Assembly (NCBI RefSeq): GCF_049846925.1
Contig: NZ_JBNCMT010000001.1
Coordinates: 248,001 to 312,000, forward strand
Origin: Brevibacillus_H sp049846925
GTDB lineage: Bacteria > Bacillota > Bacilli > Brevibacillales > Brevibacillaceae
Direction: 5' to 3'
DNA length: 64,000 bases
Shown: positions 18,149-27,583 of the stretch, piece after piece
How the letters are laid out: the number at the start of each line of letters is the position of its first letter
How positions within the stretch are numbered: position 1 is the stretch's first letter
The notes under the pieces: generated by a model
What the model saw: the letters and a program-made list of their open reading frames with translations, nothing else
The model's database searches: none
What the model was told of the DNA's origin: nothing
Translations under genes and position numbers: made by a program

Positions 18149-19240
18149 TCAGTTAACAAGACGAATAAGTGTTTCGGCAATTCTTTCTAGTGGCACAACA
18201 TGATCAGCTAGTCCTGCTTGTATGGCTGCACGAGGCATACCGAACACAACACAACTTGATTCGTCTTCGATGACGCTAACTACCTGACCTTTTTCCTTCA
18301 TCAGCTTTAATCCTTTGGTGCCATCACTACCCATACCAGTCATAATAACGGCCCACTTATTAACATTGGTGATTTCACAAACAGAATCAAACATCGTGTC
18401 AACAGATGGTCTGTGTCCGCCTCTCGGTTCGTCTTTATTCAGACGAATCAGCAATCGGCCTCCTGCTTGTTGTGTGATCTCCATATGAAAACCACCGGGT
18501 GCTATGTAAGCTGTCCCATTCTCAAGCTGTTGTCCATCCTCAGCTTCTACAACACGAATGGCACAAAGCGTGTCCAAACGTTGAGCGAGGGATTTGGTAA
18601 AGCCCGGGGGCATGTGTTGCACAATTGTGATCGGAGCAGCAAAATTGGCCGGAAGTGAAGTTAACAGTGTTTGCAGTGCTTTCGGCCCTCCTGTTGAAGT
18701 TCCGATGACAACCAATTTATTTGCTGAAGACGGCTTTGGAGCAGATGATTTCATCGGTAGCTTGCTTTCGACAAGTGGTTCCTTCTTCGGTAACGGTTGT
18801 ACCGGAGTGAGCGTAGGACGAAACCTGCGAATTCTCCCAGAAGCCGTGGCTGCTGCCTTTACTCGCTCCAATATTTTGTCAGCCACTTTATGGATATCCA
18901 ATGAAATAGGACCAGAAGGTTTAGCGACAAAATCAAATGCTCCTAATTCCAATGCCCGAATCGTCGCATCTGCACCTTCTTGTGTCAAACTGCTGAGCAT
19001 GACGACAGGAAGGGGGTGATTTTTCATCAGTTGCTCTAATGCTTCCAAACCATCCATTATAGGCATTTCGATATCAAGTGTGACAACATCCGGTTTTAGT
19101 TCTTTAACCTTTTTAATACATTCGAGTCCGTTTTTAGCGCGGTCAATAACTTCGATGCCTGGATCGGCTGATAGAATGTCATCAATAACTTTGCGCATGA
19201 AGGCGGAATCGTCAACAATAAGAACTCGAATTTTCTCCAT
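18149..19240 (-). CDS. cheB: Chemotaxis-specific methylesterase CheB
   Basis: The receiver domain (1-120, phospho-acceptor D56 in TLDIEMPIMDG) is followed by a Pro-rich linker (about 135-170) and the esterase domain. The latter has the catalytic Ser in GTSTGGPKALQ, His in VQHMPPGFTKSLA and Asp in TGMGSDGTKGLK. It removes methyl groups from receptors and is activated by CheA. It lies between flhG and cheA. Confidence 0.96.
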   Translation of the reverse strand: MEKIRVLIVDDSAFMRKVIDDILSADPGIEVIDRAKNGLECIKKVKELKPDVVTLDIEMPIMDGLEALEQLMKNHPLPVVMLSSLTQEGADATIRALELGAFDFVAKPSGPISLDIHKVADKILERVKAAATASGRIRRFRPTLTPVQPLPKKEPLVESKLPMKSSAPKPSSANKLVVIGTSTGGPKALQTLLTSLPANFAAPITIVQHMPPGFTKSLAQRLDTLCAIRVVEAEDGQQLENGTAYIAPGGFHMEITQQAGGRLLIRLNKDEPRGGHRPSVDTMFDSVCEITNVNKWAVIMTGMGSDGTKGLKLMKEKGQVVSVIEDESSCVVFGMPRAAIQAGLADHVVPLERIAETLIRLVN

Positions 19241-19272
19241 GTTCTGCCGCTTCCTTCCTTATTGTACACTTT

Positions 19273-20142
19273 TTATCGAATCATGTTTTTCATCCGGGAG
19301 AGAAACCCTTTAAAACCAGTGGTTTCAAATGATTTGCCTATTGTAGCTGTGCCGATATACTGATCGACAAGCTCCCGAATTCCTTTGGAAGCTTGTGTGT
19401 TTGGAAAAGCTAAAAGGAATGGCTGTTGAAGCTTTACTGCCTTCATAACATTGGTATCATCGGGTACAAAGCCCAGTGTTTGCAGGTCCATATTTAAAAA
19501 TCGTTTCGCTACGGTTGTAAGCTTGTCCGCAGTTGCCTTACCTTCCCTGCTTGAACTTACTCGATTAATGATAATTTTGATTTGCGCTTGCGGGTTCCTT
19601 GAATGAATCATTTTGATTACTGCATACGCATCTGTAATCGAAGTTGGTTCAGGAGTAGTAACTAATATAATTTCATCAGACGAAAGCATAAACCGCAATG
19701 ACTCATTGGAAATACCTGCGCCTGTATCAAAAAACACAGTATCTGCATAACCCTGGAGAGTAGACAATTGATCAAAAAGCTTATTCAACTTCTGATCGTC
19801 CAACTGGAGTATTTGGGTGAAGCCTGAGCCACCGGCGATGTACTCCAGTCCATTGGGCCCTTTCTCAATCAATTCCCAGATCGCTTTGTTCTTTTCAATT
19901 ACGTGCAGGAGATTATTTTTGGATGTAACTCCCATTAGCACATCCAGATTCGCCAATCCTAAATCGACGTCAAAGATGAGTACTTTTTGTCCTCGTTCGA
20001 TCAAGCCTAATGCAAAATTCAGAGTAAAGTTTGACTTACCTACTCCACCTTTTCCACTGGTTACGGTTATCAATCGCGTAGGTCTTGTCTGATTTGTTCG
20101 CTGTATACGTTCACGCAATTGCTCAGCCTGATCATGAACCAT
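19273..20142 (-). CDS. flhG: MinD-like ATPase FlhG (FleN/YlxH)
   Basis: ParA/MinD-type ATPase that limits flagellar number and placement together with FlhF. It has the deviant Walker A motif VTSGKGGVGKSNFTLN near residue 30, Walker A' (FDVDLGLANLDVLMG), and FFDTGAGISNESLRF. A basic C-terminal helix resembles a membrane-targeting sequence. At 289 residues it is of family size and overlaps flhF by 11 bases. Confidence 0.94.
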   Translation of the reverse strand: MVHDQAEQLRERIQRTNQTRPTRLITVTSGKGGVGKSNFTLNFALGLIERGQKVLIFDVDLGLANLDVLMGVTSKNNLLHVIEKNKAIWELIEKGPNGLEYIAGGSGFTQILQLDDQKLNKLFDQLSTLQGYADTVFFDTGAGISNESLRFMLSSDEIILVTTPEPTSITDAYAVIKMIHSRNPQAQIKIIINRVSSSREGKATADKLTTVAKRFLNMDLQTLGFVPDDTNVMKAVKLQQPFLLAFPNTQASKGIRELVDQYIGTATIGKSFETTGFKGFLSRMKNMIR

Positions 20143-21436
20143 AAGTTTCTTCTCCTACTATCATATTCGCTACCAGTTCAGGTGTCGCCACAACAATGTC
20201 ATCTGGTACGTTTTGTCCGGTCGTAATGTATGAGAGCGAATAATCGAAGTGGTGAATGATATTGAGAATGGCACCATAGGATTGGGTCTCATCTGCTTTG
20301 GTAAAGATCGCCTTTGCAGAAGGAACATCCGCAAAATTCTCTACGATTGTCTTCATATCCTCATATTTGGCACTCAAGCTTAACACCAGATAGTTCTCAC
20401 TCGATTCCCCGAATCTAAGAAACTCCTTCATTCCTTTGACGAACTCGTCATTGCGATAATTCCTGCCTGCTGTATCTATCAGGATCAGGTCACAGTTGCT
20501 CAATCTCTCCAGTGCCTGCTCTACTTCCTTTGGTGAGAAGACAACTTCAAGTGGCACATTCAGGATGTTCGCATACGTTTTCAATTGATCAACTGCTGCG
20601 ATTCTGTACGTATCGGAAGTAATAAAACCAACTTTTCTTCTCTCTTTTAACATACATTCAGCTGCCAGTTTCGCTATGGTCGTTGTCTTACCGACTCCTG
20701 TCGGTCCAAAGAAATACGCATGTTTTACTGTACGTGGAATCTTTGGAGAGCGTGTTGCTCCTTTGTGCAGGATCTCCTGAATGATTCGCTTTGTCTCTGT
20801 GTAAATATCTTCATCCGCACTTGCATGAAGGTCATCTGACTGTTTTAAGAGGCTTTCAACGATCCATGCAACGATTTTTTCCTCTATTTCCTGGGAGATT
20901 AACCGTTTCTTGATGTTCTCCACACTTTCCGGCAAGTATTGACCCGATTCCGAGCGGATCAATAGCTTTTGAAACATGTGGCGCATGTCACGAAGCTCTT
21001 CGGCTATTTCACTTTTTGGTAGGTCTTGTGACGATGCAGCTGGTGCAATCGGTGTCGGATTGATTTTGATCTCAGGTTCTACGTTAACTGCTTCAGGAGA
21101 AACGATTGGTTGTGTCGTTATTCTTTCTTCCACTTGAGTTGCCACACTGCCAAAGTCGTTTGACGAATTACGTTGATACGCTTGTTTGGCAGAAATGGTG
21201 TTTACCGCTACTTTCGGACGATCCGCCGTAGCTGTTGGAGTCTTTTTTTCCCGGTCAGACTGTCCTTTTTCATCAGTTGCAGCTATGACTTCAATCTGTT
21301 GTTTGCCAAACAAACCAAAGATTCCACCAGTCCGAATCTGTTTTGTATTCAGGATGATTGCGTCCTTACCGAGGTCAACCCGAATTTTCTCAAGTGCATC
21401 TGGCATGGAGTCAACTACATATCGCTTCACTCTCAT
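20132..21436 (-). CDS. flhF: Flagellar SRP-type GTPase FlhF
   Basis: Third SRP GTPase, used to position flagella. The N-terminal basic B domain (RVKRYVVDSMPDAL) is followed by a long variable linker, then the NG domain (from about 165). This carries G1 GPTGVGKTTTIAKLA, TYRIAAVDQLKTYA, DTAGRNYRND and TKADET. Its 434 residues exceed the 366 of B. subtilis because the linker is longer. Its ATG overlaps the flhA stop (TAATG). Confidence 0.95.
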   Translation of the reverse strand: MRVKRYVVDSMPDALEKIRVDLGKDAIILNTKQIRTGGIFGLFGKQQIEVIAATDEKGQSDREKKTPTATADRPKVAVNTISAKQAYQRNSSNDFGSVATQVEERITTQPIVSPEAVNVEPEIKINPTPIAPAASSQDLPKSEIAEELRDMRHMFQKLLIRSESGQYLPESVENIKKRLISQEIEEKIVAWIVESLLKQSDDLHASADEDIYTETKRIIQEILHKGATRSPKIPRTVKHAYFFGPTGVGKTTTIAKLAAECMLKERRKVGFITSDTYRIAAVDQLKTYANILNVPLEVVFSPKEVEQALERLSNCDLILIDTAGRNYRNDEFVKGMKEFLRFGESSENYLVLSLSAKYEDMKTIVENFADVPSAKAIFTKADETQSYGAILNIIHHFDYSLSYITTGQNVPDDIVVATPELVANMIVGEETYGS

Positions 21437-23469
21437 TATACGTTCACCATCCCAACACTTTGTACTTCAACGTTCGGTTCCAACTCATTGTATGAAATGA
21501 CAGGGATATCAGGCATCATTCTCTCCATCAGTTGGCGTAGATACATACGGATTGCAGGTGATGACAGCAAAATTGGTTGTTGGCCAGCATTGACCATTCT
21601 TCCAATTTGCTCCGATAAATTCTGGTAGATGACTTGAGATGTTTCAGGATCCATCGCAAGATAACTGCCATGCTCAGACTGCTCAATACGTTCCGAAATT
21701 GCTTTTTCAAGCCCTGGACCAGCTGTGATCACTCGGATTGGCTGTCCTGGCTCCGTAAATTGCAATGTGATTTGACGTGACAATCCTTGTCTGACGTATT
21801 CGGTCAGAACATCTGGATCTTTGGTGAACATAGCGTGATCTGCCAGTGCTTCGAGGATCGAAGCCAAATTGCGGATCGAAATTTTTTCTTTCAGCAGGTT
21901 TTGCAATACCTTTTGCAGATCACCGATCGACAACATACCAGGCACGAGCTCATCAACCAGAACAGGGGCAGTTTCCCTAATATTATCAAGCAATGCACGT
22001 GTTTCCTGACGACCCAATAATTCGTGAGCATGCCGTTTGATAATTTCCGTTAAATGGGTAGCAACAACAGATGGCGGATCAACAACAGTGTACCCGGAAA
22101 TTTCAGCATTCTCCTTATTTTCTTCTGTTACCCATAATGCAGGCAATCCAAACGCAGGTTCTACGGTAGGAATACCAACTACTGATTCATCGTCATATCC
22201 AGGGCTCATTGCCAGATAGTGATCGAGCAGGATTTCCCCTTTAGTAACTTGATTACCCTTGATTTTGATCACATATTCATTTGGTCTAAGCTGGATGTTG
22301 TCGCGAATCCGAATAACTGGTACGACCATACCCAGTTCAAGTGCACATTGTCTGCGGATCATAATGACCCGGTCAAGCAGATCTCCCCCCTGTTTAGCAT
22401 CTGCTAAAGGAATCAGTCCATACCCAAACTCAAACTCAATTGGATCCACTTGCAAGAGGTTGACAACACTTTCCGGACTGCGTACTTCTTCGATCTGTTG
22501 TTCCTCTTCTTGTTGTATGGATTCTTCCATCGAAGATTTTTGTCTGCGAGACATCGTATATCCCGCATAAGCGAGTATCCCTGCAATCGGCAGTGTTGCA
22601 ATAATGCCGATCGGTGTCAACAATCCAAGGAATGTGATCAGTCCTGATACAATATATAGAATTCTCGGGTTATTAAAGATTTGGTTAGTGATGTCTTGAC
22701 CCAAACCACCTTCAGAAGCAGCTCGAGTTACAATAATACCGGTCGCAGTGGAAATTAAGAGTGCGGGAATCTGACTTACGAGCGCATCACCGATGGATAA
22801 CTTGGTAAAATGAGAAGCTGCATCTCCGAAAGCCATATCCATCATGGCAATCCCGATAATGAAACCACCGATAATGTTAACAATGAAGATAATAATACCG
22901 GCGATGGCGTCTCCTTTTACAAACTTACTCGCACCATCCATGGCTCCGTAAAAATCGGCTTCTCTTTCAATTTTTTGGCGACGACTTCTTGCCTCTACAT
23001 CCGTGATCATCCCGGCATTCAAATCAGCATCAATACTCATCTGTTTCCCAGGCATCGCATCCAGGGTGAACCTGGCAGCAACTTCCGCTACTCGCTCCGA
23101 ACCCTTGGTAATAACAATAAACTGAATAATGATCAAAATTAAGAATACAACGAAACCTACGACTGGATTTCCTCCAACGACAAAATCCCCAAAGGTTTCG
23201 ATTACCGCACCACCCTCTCCATGAGAGAGGATATTCCGTGTAGTCGAAACGTTTAGGGCCAGTCGGAATAAAGTCGTAATTAACAGTAAGGTAGGGAAGA
23301 TCGAAAACTGCAGTGCCTCTTTGGTATTCATGGAGACGAGCAAAATTGTCAAGGACAAAGAGATATTAACAATTAGTAGCAAATCTAGCAGGACTGGTGG
23401 TAACGGAATTACCATCATGGTTACGATACTGATTACGAAGAGTATTACACCAATTTCTTTAGTCCTCAT
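21436..23469 (-). CDS. flhA: Flagellar export gate protein FlhA
   Basis: Core of the flagellar type III export gate. About eight membrane helices (1-320) include the FHIPEP-family signature region (VVFLILIIIQFIVITKGSERVAEV interrupted by normal turns; AARFTLDAMPGKQM). A large cytoplasmic domain follows (from about 345) with the substrate-docking region. Its 677 residues match B. subtilis. It follows flhB by 17 bases. Confidence 0.96.
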   Translation of the reverse strand: MRTKEIGVILFVISIVTMMVIPLPPVLLDLLLIVNISLSLTILLVSMNTKEALQFSIFPTLLLITTLFRLALNVSTTRNILSHGEGGAVIETFGDFVVGGNPVVGFVVFLILIIIQFIVITKGSERVAEVAARFTLDAMPGKQMSIDADLNAGMITDVEARSRRQKIEREADFYGAMDGASKFVKGDAIAGIIIFIVNIIGGFIIGIAMMDMAFGDAASHFTKLSIGDALVSQIPALLISTATGIIVTRAASEGGLGQDITNQIFNNPRILYIVSGLITFLGLLTPIGIIATLPIAGILAYAGYTMSRRQKSSMEESIQQEEEQQIEEVRSPESVVNLLQVDPIEFEFGYGLIPLADAKQGGDLLDRVIMIRRQCALELGMVVPVIRIRDNIQLRPNEYVIKIKGNQVTKGEILLDHYLAMSPGYDDESVVGIPTVEPAFGLPALWVTEENKENAEISGYTVVDPPSVVATHLTEIIKRHAHELLGRQETRALLDNIRETAPVLVDELVPGMLSIGDLQKVLQNLLKEKISIRNLASILEALADHAMFTKDPDVLTEYVRQGLSRQITLQFTEPGQPIRVITAGPGLEKAISERIEQSEHGSYLAMDPETSQVIYQNLSEQIGRMVNAGQQPILLSSPAIRMYLRQLMERMMPDIPVISYNELEPNVEVQSVGMVNV

Positions 23470-23486
23470 GACGTCTCCTCCTTCCC

Positions 23487-24584
23487 TTATTTCACTTTTC
23501 CTTGCAATTTATACACGTAAGCGAGTACTTCAGCAACCGCTTTAAACAAGTCCTCTGGAATGGTTTCACCGATTTCTACCTGGGAGAAAAGCGCCCGGGC
23601 AAGCGGTTTGTTTTCCATTACGACGATGCGATGTTGCTTGGCAATCTGCTTAATTTTCAAAGCCATATAATCCTGACCTTTAGCAATGACCGTAGGTGCT
23701 GTCATCGTGCCAGCTTCATATTTGATAGCAACGGCGAAATGAGTCGGGTTTGTGATAACAACATCTGCTTTGGGCAGCTCTTGCATCATTCGACGCATAG
23801 CCATTTGCCTCTGTTTCTCTTTAATTTTGCCTTTGATTAACGGGTCACCCTCGGTTTTCTTATACTCATCTTTAATGTCTTGCTTGGACATCTTCAGGCT
23901 CTTCTCATATTCATACTTCTGATAGAGATAATCTAATAATGCAAGAACAATAAATGTAATCCCAATGAACAATCCAAGCTTGATCACCTGGGCAGATGTG
24001 AAGGCAAGAACTGCATCCAGTGATTCAAGTGAAAGTCTCATCAGCTCTTCTTTGGACTTCCACAGGATACTGTACGCTACATACAAGCCAACTGAAATTT
24101 TCAAAACTGATTTTACGAGCTCTACTAGCGATCGAAGTGAAAAAATCTTCTTTGCTCCTTCAATCGGATTCAGTTTTTCCAATTTCATCATTAACGGCTC
24201 CGTCGTAAACAGGACACCGACCTGCAAGTAGTTGGCAGCCAGTGCCATAATTAATGCTACACCTAGAGCCGGACCAACAATCTTCATTGCTTCAAAAATG
24301 AGCTGATTAGTGATAAAACCGAGATTCTCTGCATTCACTTCCATCAGTGTATAGCGGGATAGTGATTCCTGCATGATGTACAAAAATGTCTCTAGCATCC
24401 ACGGCCCACTAACAAGAAATAGGCCAAACATCGCCGTAAGAGCAATGGCAGGCGATAGATCAGAACTCTTTGCCACCTGCCCTTTTTTTCTCGCATCTTC
24501 TTTCTTTCTGGGAGTTGCCTTTTCTGTTTTTTCTCCGTTAAAAAACTGTAGATCTACTGGAAACATCATGTGCAGTTGTTTCAT
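23487..24584 (-). CDS. flhB: Flagellar export switch protein FlhB
   Basis: Controls the substrate switch from hook to filament type. Four membrane helices are followed by the cytoplasmic domain with the self-cleaving NPTH motif (VVITNPTHFAVAIKYE). The N-terminus has the family motif GEKTEKATPRKKEDARKKG. It has 365 residues and a GGGGGG ribosome site. It starts right after the fliR stop. Confidence 0.96.
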   Translation of the reverse strand: MKQLHMMFPVDLQFFNGEKTEKATPRKKEDARKKGQVAKSSDLSPAIALTAMFGLFLVSGPWMLETFLYIMQESLSRYTLMEVNAENLGFITNQLIFEAMKIVGPALGVALIMALAANYLQVGVLFTTEPLMMKLEKLNPIEGAKKIFSLRSLVELVKSVLKISVGLYVAYSILWKSKEELMRLSLESLDAVLAFTSAQVIKLGLFIGITFIVLALLDYLYQKYEYEKSLKMSKQDIKDEYKKTEGDPLIKGKIKEKQRQMAMRRMMQELPKADVVITNPTHFAVAIKYEAGTMTAPTVIAKGQDYMALKIKQIAKQHRIVVMENKPLARALFSQVEIGETIPEDLFKAVAEVLAYVYKLQGKVK

Positions 24585-24585
24585 T

Positions 24586-25362
24586 TTAGCCCCCCAGAAG
24601 TAGCATCAGTTCTGACATGGCTGTGAACATCTTTTGAAACAAACTCCCCAGTACAACAAAGAAAGCAGGCATGAGAACAAACAACAGGAAGAAACTGGCA
24701 AGAACTTTTATCGGCATTCCGACCACAAAGATATTAAATTGTGGGACGGTTTTGGCGATAATACCAAGAGAGAGATCTACCAGAAACAAGGCAACTACAA
24801 TTGGGGCTGCTATAAGAAAAGCACTTGCGAACATTTGGCTGAACGTTTTGGCGATAAACAACAAGAGATTCTCGTTACCAAGAGAAATCCACATTTTATC
24901 TACCGAAATGGCCTTATAGCTTGAGATAATTCCTCGAATCATCATGTGATGACCGTCAATGCTTAGAAAGTACAGTGTTGCCAACAAGTTTTTGAAACTG
25001 CCTGTAATCGGAACATACGCCCCTGTGCGAGGGTCTATCACGTTAGCCATTGCAAAGCCCATCTGCATGTCCATTAAGCCACCAGCAACCTGTACGGCAT
25101 AAAACAGTAGCTGTAAGATAAATCCTAACAAAAGTCCAACGATGGCTTCTTTCAGGATATAGACAACTATCGTCAAGTCAGTCGGGATATTCCCGTGATA
25201 AGGTACGTAAAAAGTACTGATAAATGCAATAATAAATGCAAGTCCAACCTTAACCTGGTTGGGAACTCCTCGCGTAGAGAAAATAGGTGCTGAAATAAAG
25301 AAGGCAGTCAATCTGACAAACACCAGCAAGAAGTATGGAAGGTAAGTCAGAATCATTGTCAT
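24586..25362 (-). CDS. fliR: Flagellar export protein FliR
   Basis: Export-gate membrane component of 258 residues with about six helices. The family motifs FVRLTAFFISAPIFSTRGVP and AVQVAGGLMDMQMGFAMANV are present. It assembles with FliP and FliQ into the gate complex. Located between fliQ and flhB as in Bacillus. Confidence 0.95.
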   Translation of the reverse strand: MTMILTYLPYFLLVFVRLTAFFISAPIFSTRGVPNQVKVGLAFIIAFISTFYVPYHGNIPTDLTIVVYILKEAIVGLLLGFILQLLFYAVQVAGGLMDMQMGFAMANVIDPRTGAYVPITGSFKNLLATLYFLSIDGHHMMIRGIISSYKAISVDKMWISLGNENLLLFIAKTFSQMFASAFLIAAPIVVALFLVDLSLGIIAKTVPQFNIFVVGMPIKVLASFFLLFVLMPAFFVVLGSLFQKMFTAMSELMLLLGG

Positions 25363-25366
25363 AATT

Positions 25367-25636
25367 CTATCCTACAAACCGATGAAGATTGCCAAAGATA
25401 TTCATAGAAAACTCTACGATTGTTCGCATCATCCAAGGTCCAACGACAATGAGAGTAAGAAGAATCGCAACGATTTTCGGAATAAAGGCAAGTGTTTGTT
25501 CTTGAATTTGTGTAGTAGCTTGGAAGACACTGACTAATAGTCCAACAAGCAAGCCAACTCCGAGTGCAGGTGCAGTTACAATCAAAATGGTGTAGACAGC
25601 TCCTTGCGCAATTTGCAAAATCAACTCTTGCGTCAC
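25367..25636 (-). CDS. fliQ: Flagellar export protein FliQ
   Basis: The 89-residue protein has two membrane helices (about 15-40 and 52-75) and the family motif LLVGLLVSVFQATTQIQEQT. Together with FliP and FliR it forms the helical export gate at the membrane. It lies 62 bp after fliP and four bases before fliR. Confidence 0.95.
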   Translation of the reverse strand: MTQELILQIAQGAVYTILIVTAPALGVGLLVGLLVSVFQATTQIQEQTLAFIPKIVAILLTLIVVGPWMMRTIVEFSMNIFGNLHRFVG

Positions 25637-25698
25637 TTCGTCAGTCCTCCTCTCTACGTTTCTGCCTTCAGTTATACAACTCTCATCGGTATGGGAGC

Positions 25699-26484
25699 TT
25701 AATTGAAGCTTTGCAACAGTGACCGCACAATCAAATACCAGCCATCTACCATGATGAACAAAAGGATTTTAAACGGTAGCGAAATCATCACTGGCGGTAA
25801 CATCATCATCCCCATACCCATCAAAATACTTGAAACAATCAAATCAATGACCAGGAATGGTATGAAGATCATAAAGCCAATTTGAAAGGCTGTCTTCAGT
25901 TCACTGATTGCATAGGCGGGTACCAATGCGACCAATGGAATATCTTGAATCGTTTTTGGTCTCTCTGCTTTCATATACTGCATGAACAATGCGAGATCTT
26001 TCTCCCTAGTTTGCTTTGCCATGAACTCCTTAAATGGCACAACCGCCTTATCAAGTGCTTGCTGCTGTGTCATTTTGCCTTGCAGGAATGGTTGAATGGC
26101 TTGTTCATTCACTGTTCCCAATGTCGGGGCCATAATAAAAAATGTCATGAACAACGCTAATCCGACTAATACCTGGTTCGGCGGCATCTGCTGGGTAGCT
26201 AAGGCATTTCGAACAAACGAGAGCACGACCACGATTCGGGTAAAACATGTCATTAGCAAGAGTATAGCTGGTGCTACGGACAAAACAGTCAGAATGAGTA
26301 ATATCTTAATGGTTGAAGCCGTTTCCTGTGGGCCGGAAGATGCACCCTTTGCTCCACCAATATTAATATCAATACTCGGAATAATATCATTTGCTCCAAC
26401 CGGTGCTTGTGGAGCGGCCATGGCTGAATGGGGAATCAACAGGAGAACAATGAAAATGAAGAATAGCATGTATCTTTTTTTCAT
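25699..26484 (-). CDS. fliP: Flagellar export protein FliP
   Basis: The 261-residue gate protein has a cleavable signal-like N-terminus and four further helices. The diagnostic motifs are LLMTCFTRIVVVLSFVRNAL, FMIFIPFLVIDLIVSSILMG and MLPPVMISLPFKILLF. Its start overlaps the fliO stop by four bases. It recruits FliQ and FliR to build the export channel. Confidence 0.96.
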   Translation of the reverse strand: MKKRYMLFFIFIVLLLIPHSAMAAPQAPVGANDIIPSIDINIGGAKGASSGPQETASTIKILLILTVLSVAPAILLLMTCFTRIVVVLSFVRNALATQQMPPNQVLVGLALFMTFFIMAPTLGTVNEQAIQPFLQGKMTQQQALDKAVVPFKEFMAKQTREKDLALFMQYMKAERPKTIQDIPLVALVPAYAISELKTAFQIGFMIFIPFLVIDLIVSSILMGMGMMMLPPVMISLPFKILLFIMVDGWYLIVRSLLQSFN

Positions 26485-27185
26485 AACCGTTCTCCTCGTT
26501 GCTCATTTTCCCGATCCGTCCAATTGGTTGGTTTCGCATTAGTGTGCTTTACTTCATCCCACTTTTTCTCCAATAGCTGCTCAAAGGAGTCAGAAATTCT
26601 CTCCTGTGGGACAATCAATTCCTCTTCTTGTTGCTCATGCTTCTTCAAAAATGGAAAGATAGAAGTTAACACTCCCTTGTTCATCGGTTGCATTTCAACT
26701 TCTGACAAAATGAGATCAGCTTCGTCCCCGTTTTCAACATAACGGATCAGGTTGACATTATCCCCTACACCGAGAATGTAGAGCGAGTCAGCTATCATGA
26801 CCAGTTGAACCGATTTTCCATTTCCTACAGAGGCAGAAGAAATGACCTTAATTGGTCCTTTTTGATGAAAATTTCCCAACTGCTTACTGCCTAAGAACCG
26901 AAGCAGGAGATAAATTAGAACGATAATTAATCCGAGTGAAAAAATAACTTGAAAGAAAAATGACCAACCACTTGATTGACTACTAAACGAATCAGCGGGC
27001 AACGATTCATTATTGCTTGACTGCTGACTGTTCGGGACTTGGGTAGACATGTTGCCGTTTTTGATTGCATCCGCGACAGATCTTCCACCCTCTTCTGCAA
27101 AGGTCAATGATGGGGTCAAGCTAAATAGAAGCAGCACGGAACAAAAAACCAATACGGCCATTTGTCCTGCTAACGATTGTTTCAT
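26481..27185 (-). CDS. fliO: Flagellar export accessory protein FliO/FliZ
   Basis: Helps assemble the FliP ring. The ATG at 27185 (MKQSLAGQ) gives a signal-like helix (about 6-28) and a Ser/Asn-rich outer stretch. A membrane helix (about 70-92; FQVIFSLGLIIVLIYLLLRF) and the cytoplasmic FliO fold (LGNFHQKGPIKVISSAS, SLYILGVGDNV) follow. An 11-codon longer start overlaps cheY and is less likely, although the ribosome site here is weak and coupling to the cheY stop may be used. Confidence 0.88.
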   Translation of the reverse strand: MKQSLAGQMAVLVFCSVLLLFSLTPSLTFAEEGGRSVADAIKNGNMSTQVPNSQQSSNNESLPADSFSSQSSGWSFFFQVIFSLGLIIVLIYLLLRFLGSKQLGNFHQKGPIKVISSASVGNGKSVQLVMIADSLYILGVGDNVNLIRYVENGDEADLILSEVEMQPMNKGVLTSIFPFLKKHEQQEEELIVPQERISDSFEQLLEKKWDEVKHTNAKPTNWTDRENEQRGERL

Positions 27186-27189
27186 GTTC

Positions 27190-27552
27190 TTATCCCAGCG
27201 TTTTCTTGATCGCTTCAATTACACGATCAGCTTGGAATGGTTTAACGATAAAGTCTTTCGCACCAGCTTGAATTGCATCGATAACCATTGCTTGTTGCCC
27301 CATCGCCGAACACATGATAATTCTTGCGCTTGGATCAATTTTTTTAATTTCTTTGAGAGCGGTAATACCGTCCATTTCAGGCATGGTGATGTCCATAGTT
27401 ACAAGATCCGGGCCCAGTTCTTTATACTTTTCAACCGCTTGTGCTCCATCGCTCGCTTCGCCAACAACGGTGTATCCGTTTTTGGACAGAATTTCCTTGA
27501 TCATCATTCTCATAAATGCAGCATCATCGACGATTAAAACTTTGTTAGACAT
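27190..27552 (-). CDS. cheY: Chemotaxis response regulator CheY
   Basis: Single receiver domain of 120 residues, phosphorylated by CheA and binding the FliM/FliY switch. The phospho-acceptor is D54 (TMDITMPEMDG), acidic residues are in IVDDAAF, and the conserved Lys104 is in FIVKPF. Located between fliY and fliO as in B. subtilis. Confidence 0.96.
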   Translation of the reverse strand: MSNKVLIVDDAAFMRMMIKEILSKNGYTVVGEASDGAQAVEKYKELGPDLVTMDITMPEMDGITALKEIKKIDPSARIIMCSAMGQQAMVIDAIQAGAKDFIVKPFQADRVIEAIKKTLG

Positions 27553-27583
27553 GAATGGTATCCTCCCTTAATAATTGGAAATA